Shown here: piece after piece, positions 23,655 through 30,633 of the stretch
Layout: the number at the start of each line of letters is the position of its first letter
How positions within the stretch are numbered: position 1 is the first letter of the stretch
Assembly (NCBI GenBank): GCA_949511625.1
Contig: CATFEX010000018.1
Span: 1 to 34,134, forward strand
Reading direction: 5' to 3'
Source of the DNA: UBA11891 sp003533785
Lineage (GTDB): Bacteria; Bacteroidota; Bacteroidia; Flavobacteriales; Flavobacteriaceae
DNA: 34,134 bases
Position numbers and translations under genes: made by a program
The notes under the pieces: generated by a model
What the model was told of the DNA's origin: nothing
Database searches by the model: none
The model's input: only the letters and a program-made list of their open reading frames with translations

Positions 23655-24056
23655 TTAGTATACGTAGCAAATTAGTTCACCACCCACATTCTCTCTGGTC
23701 GCTTGCTTGCCTGTCATTACTCCTTTGGAGGTGGAGACAATGGCAACCCCTAAGCCGTTGAGTATTCTTGGAAGTGAATCGGATCCTGTATATTGACGAA
23801 GGCCAGGGGTGCTAATTCGCTGTAAAGCCTTGATTACAGGCTCTTTGGTGAGCTTGTCGTATTTCAAGGCTATTTTAATACTCCCTTGATGATTGTCTGT
23901 ATCCTCAAATTTATAACTTAAGATATACCCTTGGTCAAACAAGATTTTAGTGATTTCTTTTTTCAAGTTAGAAGCCGGAATGTCAACCACTCGGTGGCCT
24001 GCGGCATTCGCATTTCGGATTCTAGTCAAATAATCTGCAATCGGATCTGTGTACAT
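23655..24056 (-). CDS. rpsH: 30S ribosomal protein S8
   Basis: S8 binds helix 21 of 16S rRNA and is the spc-operon regulator in E. coli. The 133-residue protein has the N-terminal YTDPIADYLTRIRNANAAGH and the C-terminal RNA-binding block RILNGLGVAIVSTSKGVMT and ATRENVGGELICYVY. Whether it autoregulates here is not shown; no S8-like leader stands out in the short gaps. Confidence 0.99.
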   Translation of the reverse strand: MYTDPIADYLTRIRNANAAGHRVVDIPASNLKKEITKILFDQGYILSYKFEDTDNHQGSIKIALKYDKLTKEPVIKALQRISTPGLRQYTGSDSLPRILNGLGVAIVSTSKGVMTGKQATRENVGGELICYVY

Positions 24057-24069
24057 AATGCGTTTCTTT

Positions 24070-24339
24070 TTACCAGCTAGCTTTTGTTACTCCAGGGATA
24101 AGGCCTTTGTTGGCCATTTCGCGGAACGTTACCCTTGAAACACCAAATTGTCGCATGTATCCTTTCGGTCTTCCCGTGAGTTTGCATCGGTTGTGCATTC
24201 GGATGGGCGAGGCGTTTTTTGGAAGCTTTTGAAGCGACTCATAGTCCCCTGCTTCTTTCAAGGCCTTTCTTTTCGCTGCATACTTTGCAACCATTTTTGC
24301 TCGCTTCACTTCACGAGCTTTCATGGATTCTTTTGCCAT
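24070..24339 (-). CDS. rpsN: 30S ribosomal protein S14, zinc-independent form
   Basis: S14 is in the small-subunit head. At 89 residues and with a single cysteine it is the long, zinc-free (C-minus) form. The conserved C-terminal part reads RCKLTGRPKGYMRQFGVSRV and FREMANKGLIPGVTKASW. It sits 2 bp from rplE and 13 bp before rpsH. Confidence 0.99.
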   Translation of the reverse strand: MAKESMKAREVKRAKMVAKYAAKRKALKEAGDYESLQKLPKNASPIRMHNRCKLTGRPKGYMRQFGVSRVTFREMANKGLIPGVTKASW

Positions 24340-24341
24340 AA

Positions 24342-24893
24342 TTAATTCTTTTGAAAGGGTAATCCCAATTCGTGTAATAGTGATTTTGCTTCTTTATCTG
24401 TAGAGGCGGTCGTCACAAAAGTGATGTCCATCCCCGATATTTTATTTACTTTATCAATGTCGATCTCAGGAAAAATAATCTGTTCTGTTATTCCTAAGTT
24501 GTAGTTGCCTCTCCCATCAAAGCCGGTTGCTTTCACACCACGAAAATCGCGAACCCGAGGTAGGGCTGTTGTTACCAAACGATCGAGAAATTCATACATC
24601 CGTTCACCACGAAGGGTCACTTTAGCGCCAATTGGCATACCTTTTCTCAATTTAAAAGAGGCAACATCTTTTTTGGAAAGCGTTGACACGGCTCTCTGTC
24701 CAGTGATCGCTGTCAATTCATCTACTGCATGTTCAATTAGCTTCTTATCAGCTACAGCTTGACCCACCCCACGGCTGAGAACAATCTTCTCTAGTTTGGG
24801 AACTTGCATTACACTCTTATAGCCAAATTCTTCTTTGAGGCTATTGACGATGCGCTCTTTATATTCTTGTTTTAGTCTTGGAACGTAACTCAT
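24342..24893 (-). CDS. rplE: 50S ribosomal protein L5
   Basis: L5 binds 5S rRNA and contacts the P-site tRNA. The 183-residue protein has YVPRLKQEYKERIVNSLKEE at the start, followed by GQRAVSTLSKKDVASFKLRKG, PRVRDFRGVKATGFDGRGN and LGITEQIIFPEID blocks. It follows rplX with a 3-bp gap and precedes rpsN by 2 bp. Confidence 0.99.
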   Translation of the reverse strand: MSYVPRLKQEYKERIVNSLKEEFGYKSVMQVPKLEKIVLSRGVGQAVADKKLIEHAVDELTAITGQRAVSTLSKKDVASFKLRKGMPIGAKVTLRGERMYEFLDRLVTTALPRVRDFRGVKATGFDGRGNYNLGITEQIIFPEIDIDKVNKISGMDITFVTTASTDKEAKSLLHELGLPFQKN

Positions 24894-24896
24894 GAC

Positions 24897-25208
24897 TTAA
24901 ATAACTTCGTTAGATTTTTTAGCATAGCGAACCTTCACTCCATCTTCCATTCGGAAACCGACTCGTGTAGGCTCCCCTTCAGCGGTAAGTAAAGAAAGAT
25001 TGGATATTTGAATTGGTGCTTCTTTATCCGTAATTCCACCCTGTGGATTTTGTGCGCTTGGCTTGTTGTGTTTTTTCACTAGGTTCACCCCTTCAACAAT
25101 CGCTTTGTTATTGGCCACCAATATTTTTAATACAGTGCCCTGCGAGCCTTTGTGGGCTCCTGCTATCACCTGTACTTTGTCTCCTTTTTTAATTTTAATC
25201 TTTGACAT
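24897..25208 (-). CDS. rplX: 50S ribosomal protein L24
   Basis: L24 starts large-subunit assembly near the exit tunnel. The 103-residue protein has the KOW motif at its N terminus (KKGDKVQVIAGAHKGSQGTV) followed by VEGVNLVKKHNKPSAQNPQGGI and the basic C terminus VGFRMEDGVKVRYAKKSNE. It lies 11 bp after rplN. Confidence 0.99.
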   Translation of the reverse strand: MSKIKIKKGDKVQVIAGAHKGSQGTVLKILVANNKAIVEGVNLVKKHNKPSAQNPQGGITDKEAPIQISNLSLLTAEGEPTRVGFRMEDGVKVRYAKKSNEVI

Positions 25209-25219
25209 GGTTTGTTGGC

Positions 25220-25588
25220 TTAAAGCACCTCGGGTGCTAGTGAAACAATTTTCATAAACTGCTTGTCACGCAATTCTCGAGCGACAGGTCCAAAAACACG
25301 AGTACCCCGCATTTCGCCTGCAGGATCAAGCAGTACACAAGCGTTGTCGTCAAAACGAATGTAGGAGCCGTCGGGGCGGCGCACTTCTTTGGTCGTTCGA
25401 ACAACTACAGCAGTCGATACCTGTCCTTTTTTGACAGTCCCCGAAGGTGAAGCGTCTTTAACAGTAACGACAATCTTGTCTCCAATAGAAGCATAGCGTC
25501 TTTTGGTTCCACCCAATACACGAATGGTGAGTACTTCCTTGGCACCGGTATTGTCGGCTACTTTGAGTCTGGATTCTTGTTGTACCAT
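25220..25588 (-). CDS. rplN: 50S ribosomal protein L14
   Basis: L14 is at the subunit interface. The 122-residue protein starts MVQQESRLKVADNTGAKEVL, and carries GTKRRYASIGDKIVVTVKDASP, the VVVRTTKEVRRPDGSYIRFD strand and the C-terminal RGTRVFGPVARELRDKQFMK. Length is standard; it begins 1 bp after the end of rpsQ. Confidence 0.99.
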   Translation of the reverse strand: MVQQESRLKVADNTGAKEVLTIRVLGGTKRRYASIGDKIVVTVKDASPSGTVKKGQVSTAVVVRTTKEVRRPDGSYIRFDDNACVLLDPAGEMRGTRVFGPVARELRDKQFMKIVSLAPEVL

Positions 25589-25589
25589 C

Positions 25590-25847
25590 TTACTTTGCTC
25601 TTTCTAATATTTCAACCAATCGCCAGCATTTATTTTTGCTAAGCGGACGGGTTTCCATTATTTTAACGGTATCGCCTATGTTGCAGTCATTAGCATCATC
25701 GTGGGCAACGTATTTTTTCGTTTTCAAAACGAACTTCCCATACATAGGGTGCTTGACACGTTTAACCTCTGACACAACAATGGATTTTTCCATTTTGTTA
25801 CTGGTCACTGTTCCGATTCTTTCTTTTCTAAGGTTTCTATTTTCCAT
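25590..25847 (-). CDS. rpsQ: 30S ribosomal protein S17
   Basis: S17 is an OB-fold primary binder of 16S rRNA. The 85-residue protein has the core RKERIGTVTSNKMEKSIVVS, the KHPMYGKFVLKTKKYVAHDD loop and the C-terminal TVKIMETRPLSKNKCWRLVE block. It is 4 bp after rpmC. Confidence 0.99.
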   Translation of the reverse strand: MENRNLRKERIGTVTSNKMEKSIVVSEVKRVKHPMYGKFVLKTKKYVAHDDANDCNIGDTVKIMETRPLSKNKCWRLVEILERAK

Positions 25848-25851
25848 TTCC

Positions 25852-26046
25852 TCAGGCTTGTTTTTGTCCGGCGATTGCTGTTTTCAATCGGGCGATTGTT
25901 CTTCGAACCATTCGCAGTTGAATCGGATTTTCCAAAGGAGAAATCGCATGATTCAGCTGTAGGGTTTCGTATTCTTTTTGCACTTCATCCAACTTGTCTT
26001 GCAAGTCTTCTTTGGATAAGTTTTGAATCTCTTTTTGTTTCATCAT
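25852..26046 (-). CDS. rpmC: 50S ribosomal protein L29
   Basis: L29 is a small helical protein near the exit tunnel that contacts the SRP. The 64-residue product has two helices (KQKEIQNLSKEDLQDKLDEV and RMVRRTIARLKTAIA). Two ATG codons follow each other at 26046 and 26043; the second may be used, giving MKQKEI as in relatives. The gap to rplP is 9 bp. Confidence 0.98.
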   Translation of the reverse strand: MMKQKEIQNLSKEDLQDKLDEVQKEYETLQLNHAISPLENPIQLRMVRRTIARLKTAIAGQKQA

Positions 26047-26055
26047 AAACAGGTA

Positions 26056-26475
26056 TTACGCTTCAAAATCACGTGCAATAATAAATTTAGTTTTAACGGG
26101 TAGCTTTTGAGCGGCCAAACGTAGAGCCTCTTTTGCTACATCTACAGGAACACCTGCAATTTCAAAAAGGACGCGTCCTGGCTTCACAACAGCCACAAAA
26201 TATTCTGGAGCTCCTTTCCCTTTACCCATTCGTACTTCCAAGGGTTTTTTGGTGATGGGCTTGTCTGGAAAAATCTTGATCCACAATTGTCCTTCTCTTT
26301 TCATATAACGAGTAGCAGCAATACGAGCAGCTTCTATTTGTCTGGAAGTAATGAACTTGGCGTCCAAGGATTTGATGCCAAACATCCCATTAGACAAACG
26401 GTGGCCCCGCTGGGAAATTCCCTTCATGCGCCCCTTTTGCGCTTTTCGGAATTTAGTTTTTTTAGGTTGTAACAT
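26056..26475 (-). CDS. rplP: 50S ribosomal protein L16
   Basis: L16 organises the A-site tRNA path in the large subunit. The 139-residue protein has the N terminus MLQPKKTKFRKAQKGRMKG, the arginine-bearing loop ARIAATRYMKREGQLWIKIF and GKGKGAPEYFVAVVKPGRVLFE. Length is standard. It lies 23 bp after rpsC. Confidence 0.99.
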   Translation of the reverse strand: MLQPKKTKFRKAQKGRMKGISQRGHRLSNGMFGIKSLDAKFITSRQIEAARIAATRYMKREGQLWIKIFPDKPITKKPLEVRMGKGKGAPEYFVAVVKPGRVLFEIAGVPVDVAKEALRLAAQKLPVKTKFIIARDFEA

Positions 26476-26498
26476 AACTGTTGACTCTTAGACTCAAA

Positions 26499-27218
26499 TT
26501 ATTTTCGACGACGTTGACGGTTGTTTCCTTTTCCCCCGCCGGGTCCTCCACTGTTTTTCTTGGACATTCCAACGAGAGGAGACAGTTCCCGTTTGCCGTA
26601 TACTTCCCCTTTCATGATCCATACCTTGACACCCAAACGCCCGTAGGTCGTATGCGCTTCTACCAAGGCATAATCGATATCGGCTCGGAAAGTAGAAAGA
26701 GGAATTCTACCTTCTTTATACATTTCAGAACGGGCCATTTCGGCTCCGTTCAAACGACCAGATATTTGTATTTTGATTCCTTCCGCATTCATTCGTATAG
26801 CCGCTGCAATGGCCATTTTGATGGCACGACGGTAGGAGATTCGATTTTCAATTTGACGCGCGATACTGGCACCCACTAATTGGGCATCCAACTCGGGACG
26901 TTTGATTTCGAAAATGTTGATTTGTATTTCTTTACCGGTGATTTTTTTCAACTCTTCTTTGAGTTTGTCCACTTCTTGCCCAGCTTTACCGATGATTATT
27001 CCGGGGCGAGCAGTGGTGATCGTTACCGTAATTAATTTTAAGGTTCGTTCAATAATGACATTAGATACACTGGCCTTGGCTAAACGAGCGTGGATGTACT
27101 TCCGTATTTTCTCATCCTCAGCGAGTTTGTCGCCATAGTCACGACCCCCGTACCAGTTGGAATCCCATCCACGGATGATTCCCAAACGATTCCCTATTGG
27201 ATTGGTTTTTTGTCCCAT
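26499..27218 (-). CDS. rpsC: 30S ribosomal protein S3
   Basis: S3 forms part of the mRNA entry channel. The 239-residue protein has MGQKTNPIGNRLGIIRGWDS at its start, a KH domain (ARPGIIIGKAGQEVDKLKEEL), the C-terminal domain with ISGRLNGAEMARSEMYKEGR and THTTYG-type segment AHTTYGRLGVKVWI. It ends in a basic, glycine-rich tail (GGPGGGKGNNRQRRRK). Confidence 0.99.
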   Translation of the reverse strand: MGQKTNPIGNRLGIIRGWDSNWYGGRDYGDKLAEDEKIRKYIHARLAKASVSNVIIERTLKLITVTITTARPGIIIGKAGQEVDKLKEELKKITGKEIQINIFEIKRPELDAQLVGASIARQIENRISYRRAIKMAIAAAIRMNAEGIKIQISGRLNGAEMARSEMYKEGRIPLSTFRADIDYALVEAHTTYGRLGVKVWIMKGEVYGKRELSPLVGMSKKNSGGPGGGKGNNRQRRRK

Positions 27219-27220
27219 AA

Positions 27221-27625
27221 TTAATTTTCAATATTGTTGGCTCCAAGTACGAGCGTTACGTGATTTGATCTTTTACGAATGCGGTGGGCGCGTCCCTGTG
27301 GTGCAGGTCGCAATCGCTTCAACATACGAGCACTGTCCACGCGAATTTCTTTAACGAATAAAGCTGCATTTTCCAAATCGGCTTCTTCATTTTTGGCCTG
27401 CCAATTGGCAATGGCTGAAAGCAGTAGCTTTTCGAGACGTCGGGAAGCTTCTTTTGGGCTAAACTTTAAAATAGCTAAGGCCTTGTCCACGTCTTCACCA
27501 CGAACTTGATCCGCTACCAAACGCATTTTTCGGGGAGAGGTAGGGCAGTTGTTCAGCTTTGCAAAAGCCATGTTTTTTTTGGCTTCTTTAATGGCTTCGG
27601 CGCTTTGTTTTTTACGATTTCCCAT
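27221..27625 (-). CDS. rplV: 50S ribosomal protein L22
   Basis: L22 lines the peptide exit tunnel and is a site of macrolide resistance changes. The 134-residue protein has the core NNCPTSPRKMRLVADQVRGE and the tunnel loop/C-terminal part RMLKRLRPAPQGRAHRIRKR followed by SNHVTLVLG. The loop has its usual length with no insertion seen. It is 2 bp from rpsC. Confidence 0.99.
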   Translation of the reverse strand: MGNRKKQSAEAIKEAKKNMAFAKLNNCPTSPRKMRLVADQVRGEDVDKALAILKFSPKEASRRLEKLLLSAIANWQAKNEEADLENAALFVKEIRVDSARMLKRLRPAPQGRAHRIRKRSNHVTLVLGANNIEN

Positions 27626-27633
27626 GGCTTCGC

Positions 27634-27912
27634 TTATTTTTTACCTTTATTTTTAGCCCCCGCATGCCCTCGAAAGGAACGTGTGGGTGAAAACTCTCCT
27701 AATTTATGCCCTACCATGTTTTCAGTAACGTAGACAGGAACAAATTGTCGACCGTTGTGCACCCCAATGGTTTGACCCACAAAGTCTGGAGTAATCAACG
27801 AGGCTCTAGACCAAGTTTTGATGACTGTTTTTTTATTTTCTTCTATGTTTTTGACTACCTTTTTTTCGAGGCTGTGGTGAACATAGGGTCCTTTCTTTAG
27901 TGAACGTGCCAT
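27634..27912 (-). CDS. rpsS: 30S ribosomal protein S19
   Basis: S19 forms a head complex with S13. The 92-residue protein starts MARSLKKGPYVHHSLEKKV and contains KTWSRASLITPDFVGQTIGV, HNGRQFVPVYVTENMVGHKL and GEFSPTRSFRGHAGAKNKGK. Position between rplB and rplV is canonical. Confidence 0.99.
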   Translation of the reverse strand: MARSLKKGPYVHHSLEKKVVKNIEENKKTVIKTWSRASLITPDFVGQTIGVHNGRQFVPVYVTENMVGHKLGEFSPTRSFRGHAGAKNKGKK

Positions 27913-27918
27913 AGTTGC

Positions 27919-28743
27919 TTATTTTTTTCTGCGTTCAATGATAAATTTGTTCGTCGATTTGGTTTTAGAACGCGTTCTAAACCCTTTGGCAGGAATACCG
28001 TTTCTAGATCGAGGGTGCCCTCCTGAAGCTCTACCTTCTCCACCACCCATGGGGTGATCGACTGGATTCATGGCTACAGGACGTGTACGAGGTCGGCGAC
28101 CCAACCAGCGAGAACGACCCGCCTTACCCGCAACAATCAGTTGGTGATCAGAATTGGAAACCGCACCTACAGTAGCCATACAGGTCACCAAGATTAAGCG
28201 TGTTTCCCCAGAAGGCATTTTGATGGTTGCAAATTTTCCATCACGAGCCATCAATTGAGCAAAGGTTCCAGCGGAACGAGCTATGACAGCACCGGCTCCA
28301 GGCTGTAACTCAATGCAGGAAACGATGGTTCCTAAAGGGATGTTGGAGAGAGGCATAGCATTTCCTAAATCGGGAGAGGCTTTGGGGCCAGAAACTACTT
28401 TCTGACCTACCTTCAATCCGTTCTGAGCGATGATATAACTTTTTTCGCCGTCTTTGTATTCGATCAATGCAATAAAAGCAGATCGATTGGGATCGTACTC
28501 GATAGACTTCACTTCAGCAACGATGTCATAACGACTGCGTTGGAAGTCTACCATCCGGTATCGTTTTTTGTGACCACCACCGCGGTGGCGCACAGTCATC
28601 TTCCCTTTGTTGTTTCTTCCCCCAGATCGCTTTTTCGAAGAAAGCAAGCTTTTCTCCGGCTTATCAGTAGTAAGGGCGTCAAATCCATTTACTACTCTAA
28701 ATCGCTGCGCCGGGGATGTTGGTTTTAGTTTTCTAACTGACAT
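27919..28743 (-). CDS. rplB: 50S ribosomal protein L2
   Basis: L2 is essential for subunit association and the peptidyl-transferase centre. The 274-residue protein has the GRNNKGKMTVRHRGGGHKKR N-terminal block, the SH3-like core, and the conserved histidine region MNPVDHPMGGGEGRASGGHP with the basic C-terminal tail KSTNKFIIERRKK. Length is standard. Confidence 0.99.
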   Translation of the reverse strand: MSVRKLKPTSPAQRFRVVNGFDALTTDKPEKSLLSSKKRSGGRNNKGKMTVRHRGGGHKKRYRMVDFQRSRYDIVAEVKSIEYDPNRSAFIALIEYKDGEKSYIIAQNGLKVGQKVVSGPKASPDLGNAMPLSNIPLGTIVSCIELQPGAGAVIARSAGTFAQLMARDGKFATIKMPSGETRLILVTCMATVGAVSNSDHQLIVAGKAGRSRWLGRRPRTRPVAMNPVDHPMGGGEGRASGGHPRSRNGIPAKGFRTRSKTKSTNKFIIERRKK

Positions 28744-28752
28744 ATGACGCTT

Positions 28753-29043
28753 TTATAAATTACTGTAAAAATCAATGGCATCGCCTTCTGCAACGTGCAC
28801 AACAGCTTTTTTCGTTGCATTGGTTTTGCCTTTTTGTAATCCGGTTTTAGTATAACGTGTCTTGCGTTGGGGTCCATAATTCATAGTACGAACTTTCTCA
28901 ACAGCAACGCCATAAGCTTCTTCTACCGCTTTTTTGATTTCAACTTTGTTAGACGTCTTGGATACCAAAAAAGTATAGCAATTATCCGTCTCGCTGATGG
29001 CCGTTGCTTTTTCTGTGATAATTGGTTTGATCAATATACCCAT
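28753..29043 (-). CDS. rplW: 50S ribosomal protein L23
   Basis: L23 lies at the tunnel exit and docks the trigger factor and SRP. The 96-residue protein has LIKPIITEKATAISETDNCY, the strand FLVSKTSNKVEIKKAVEEAY and the YGVAVEKVRTMNYGPQRKTR loop. It lies 3 bp after rplD. Confidence 0.99.
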   Translation of the reverse strand: MGILIKPIITEKATAISETDNCYTFLVSKTSNKVEIKKAVEEAYGVAVEKVRTMNYGPQRKTRYTKTGLQKGKTNATKKAVVHVAEGDAIDFYSNL

Positions 29044-29046
29044 GAC

Positions 29047-29676
29047 TTATTTGTTCAATGTTGATTCAATATTCGCTATAGCACTTTCAAAAAGAATCAA
29101 ACTTGTTGCGTTTGTTATTTTGTAAGTATTTAATTCTGTGTCTGTTATAACGTCAGAATGCTTCAAATTGCGAGACGACAAATATACATTTTTATTGGCT
29201 TCACCCAAGACGACCAATGACTTTTTGTCGGCAACTCCTAAAGAGGAGAGAATGCCTTGATAGCTATTGGTTTTAGGTGCGTCCAATTGAAAATCTTCGA
29301 CAACAATAATGGCTTTTTCTTTAGCCTTAATACTCAAAGCAGATTTGCGAGCCAATCGCTTTACTTTCTTATTTACCTTTTGTGAGTAGTCTCGTGGAAC
29401 TGGGCCAAATACACGACCTCCTCCTCGAAACAAAGGATTTTTGATACTTCCCGCACGGGCAGTACCTGTTCCTTTTTGTTTCTTTATTTTCCGAGTAGAC
29501 CCAACAATCTCCCCCCGCTCCTTGGATTGGTGAGTTCCTTGGCGCTTATTGGCCAAATGCGATTTGACATCCAAATAAATGGCGTGTTCGTTAGGCTCGA
29601 TCCCGAAGACAGTTTTGTCAAGCTTGGCTTTTCGCCCTGTCTCTTTTCCTTTGATTGATACAACAGCTACTTCCAT
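29047..29676 (-). CDS. rplD: 50S ribosomal protein L4
   Basis: L4 has a globular part on the surface and an arm into the exit tunnel; in E. coli it represses the S10 operon. The 209-residue protein has the conserved arm GTGTARAGSIKNPLFRGGGR and FGPVPRDYSQKVNKKVKRLA. Its start overlaps the rplC stop by one base. No long leader precedes rpsJ here, so the E. coli type of L4 attenuation is unlikely. Confidence 0.99.
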   Translation of the reverse strand: MEVAVVSIKGKETGRKAKLDKTVFGIEPNEHAIYLDVKSHLANKRQGTHQSKERGEIVGSTRKIKKQKGTGTARAGSIKNPLFRGGGRVFGPVPRDYSQKVNKKVKRLARKSALSIKAKEKAIIVVEDFQLDAPKTNSYQGILSSLGVADKKSLVVLGEANKNVYLSSRNLKHSDVITDTELNTYKITNATSLILFESAIANIESTLNK

Positions 29677-30293
29677 TATTTCTGAATTGTTACGTAGGCA
29701 TTTTTGTGACCCGGCACACAGCCTTTGACCACTAATAAATTCTTTTCAGGAACTATTTTAACCACGCGGAGGTTTTGAACTTTTACTTTGCTATTACCTG
29801 TTTGTCCAGCCATACGCATTCCTTTGAATACACGTGCTGGATAGGAAGCAGCACCTATAGATCCCGGCGCACGAAGACGGTTGTGTTGGCCGTGCGTCGC
29901 TTGGCCTACACCTCCAAATCCGTGTCGCTTGACTACCCCTTGGAAACCTTTCCCCTTGGAAGTGCCACTGACATCGACAAATTCGCCTTCTTGAAATAAT
30001 TCTACTGTGAGTGTGTCCCCAAGTTTATGTTCTTCTTCAAAGTCTTGGAATTCGACGAGCTTTCGCTTGGGAGCAGTATTGGCTTTTGAAAAGTGGCCTT
30101 GGGCCGCTTTACCAACATTTTTCTCTGCCTTGTCATCGAAACCTAACTGAAGCGCCTCATAGCCGTCAACCGATTCGGTTCTGACTTGGGTAACCACGCA
30201 TGGACCACACTCTATGACAGTACAGGGAATGTTCTTCCCGTTCGTGTCGAACAAGCTGGTCATACCGATTTTTTTTCCTATTAACCCAGACAT
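29676..30293 (-). CDS. rplC: 50S ribosomal protein L3
   Basis: L3 reaches towards the peptidyl-transferase centre. The 205-residue protein starts MSGLIGKKIGMTSLFDTNGK and has VSGTSKGKGFQGVVKRHGFG, the HGQHNRLRAPGSIGAASYPA loop and MAGQTGNSKVKVQNLRVVKI. It lies 23 bp after rpsJ. Confidence 0.99.
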   Translation of the reverse strand: MSGLIGKKIGMTSLFDTNGKNIPCTVIECGPCVVTQVRTESVDGYEALQLGFDDKAEKNVGKAAQGHFSKANTAPKRKLVEFQDFEEEHKLGDTLTVELFQEGEFVDVSGTSKGKGFQGVVKRHGFGGVGQATHGQHNRLRAPGSIGAASYPARVFKGMRMAGQTGNSKVKVQNLRVVKIVPEKNLLVVKGCVPGHKNAYVTIQK

Positions 30294-30316
30294 TTATTTT
30301 GTTTTATTTGATTTAC

Positions 30317-30622
30317 TTAAACTTTAATTTCTACTTCGACACCCGAAGGCAATTCCAATTTCATCAACGCATCGATTGTTTTGGAAGAAGAACTGTAGAT
30401 GTCTAACAGTCTTTTGTACGAACACAACTGAAACTGTTCTCTTGATTTTTTATTCACGTGAGGCGAACGCAAAACCGTAAAGATTTTCTTATGTGTGGGC
30501 AATGGGATGGGGCCGGTAACGACAGCACCTGTTGTTTTGACTGTTTTCACAATCTTCTCCGCCGACTTGTCCACCAAGTTGTGGTCGTAGGATTTGAGTT
30601 TGATTCTAATTTTTTGACTCAT
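30317..30622 (-). CDS. rpsJ: 30S ribosomal protein S10
   Basis: S10 is part of the small-subunit head and, as NusE, of transcription antitermination complexes. The 101-residue protein has KIRIKLKSYDHNLVDKSAEK, GAVVTGPIPLPTHKKIFTVL and SPHVNKKSREQFQLCSYKRL. It follows fusA by 11 bp. In many bacteria tuf stands at this junction, but here it is absent. Confidence 0.99.
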   Translation of the reverse strand: MSQKIRIKLKSYDHNLVDKSAEKIVKTVKTTGAVVTGPIPLPTHKKIFTVLRSPHVNKKSREQFQLCSYKRLLDIYSSSSKTIDALMKLELPSGVEVEIKV

Positions 30623-30633
30623 AAGGATGCGTA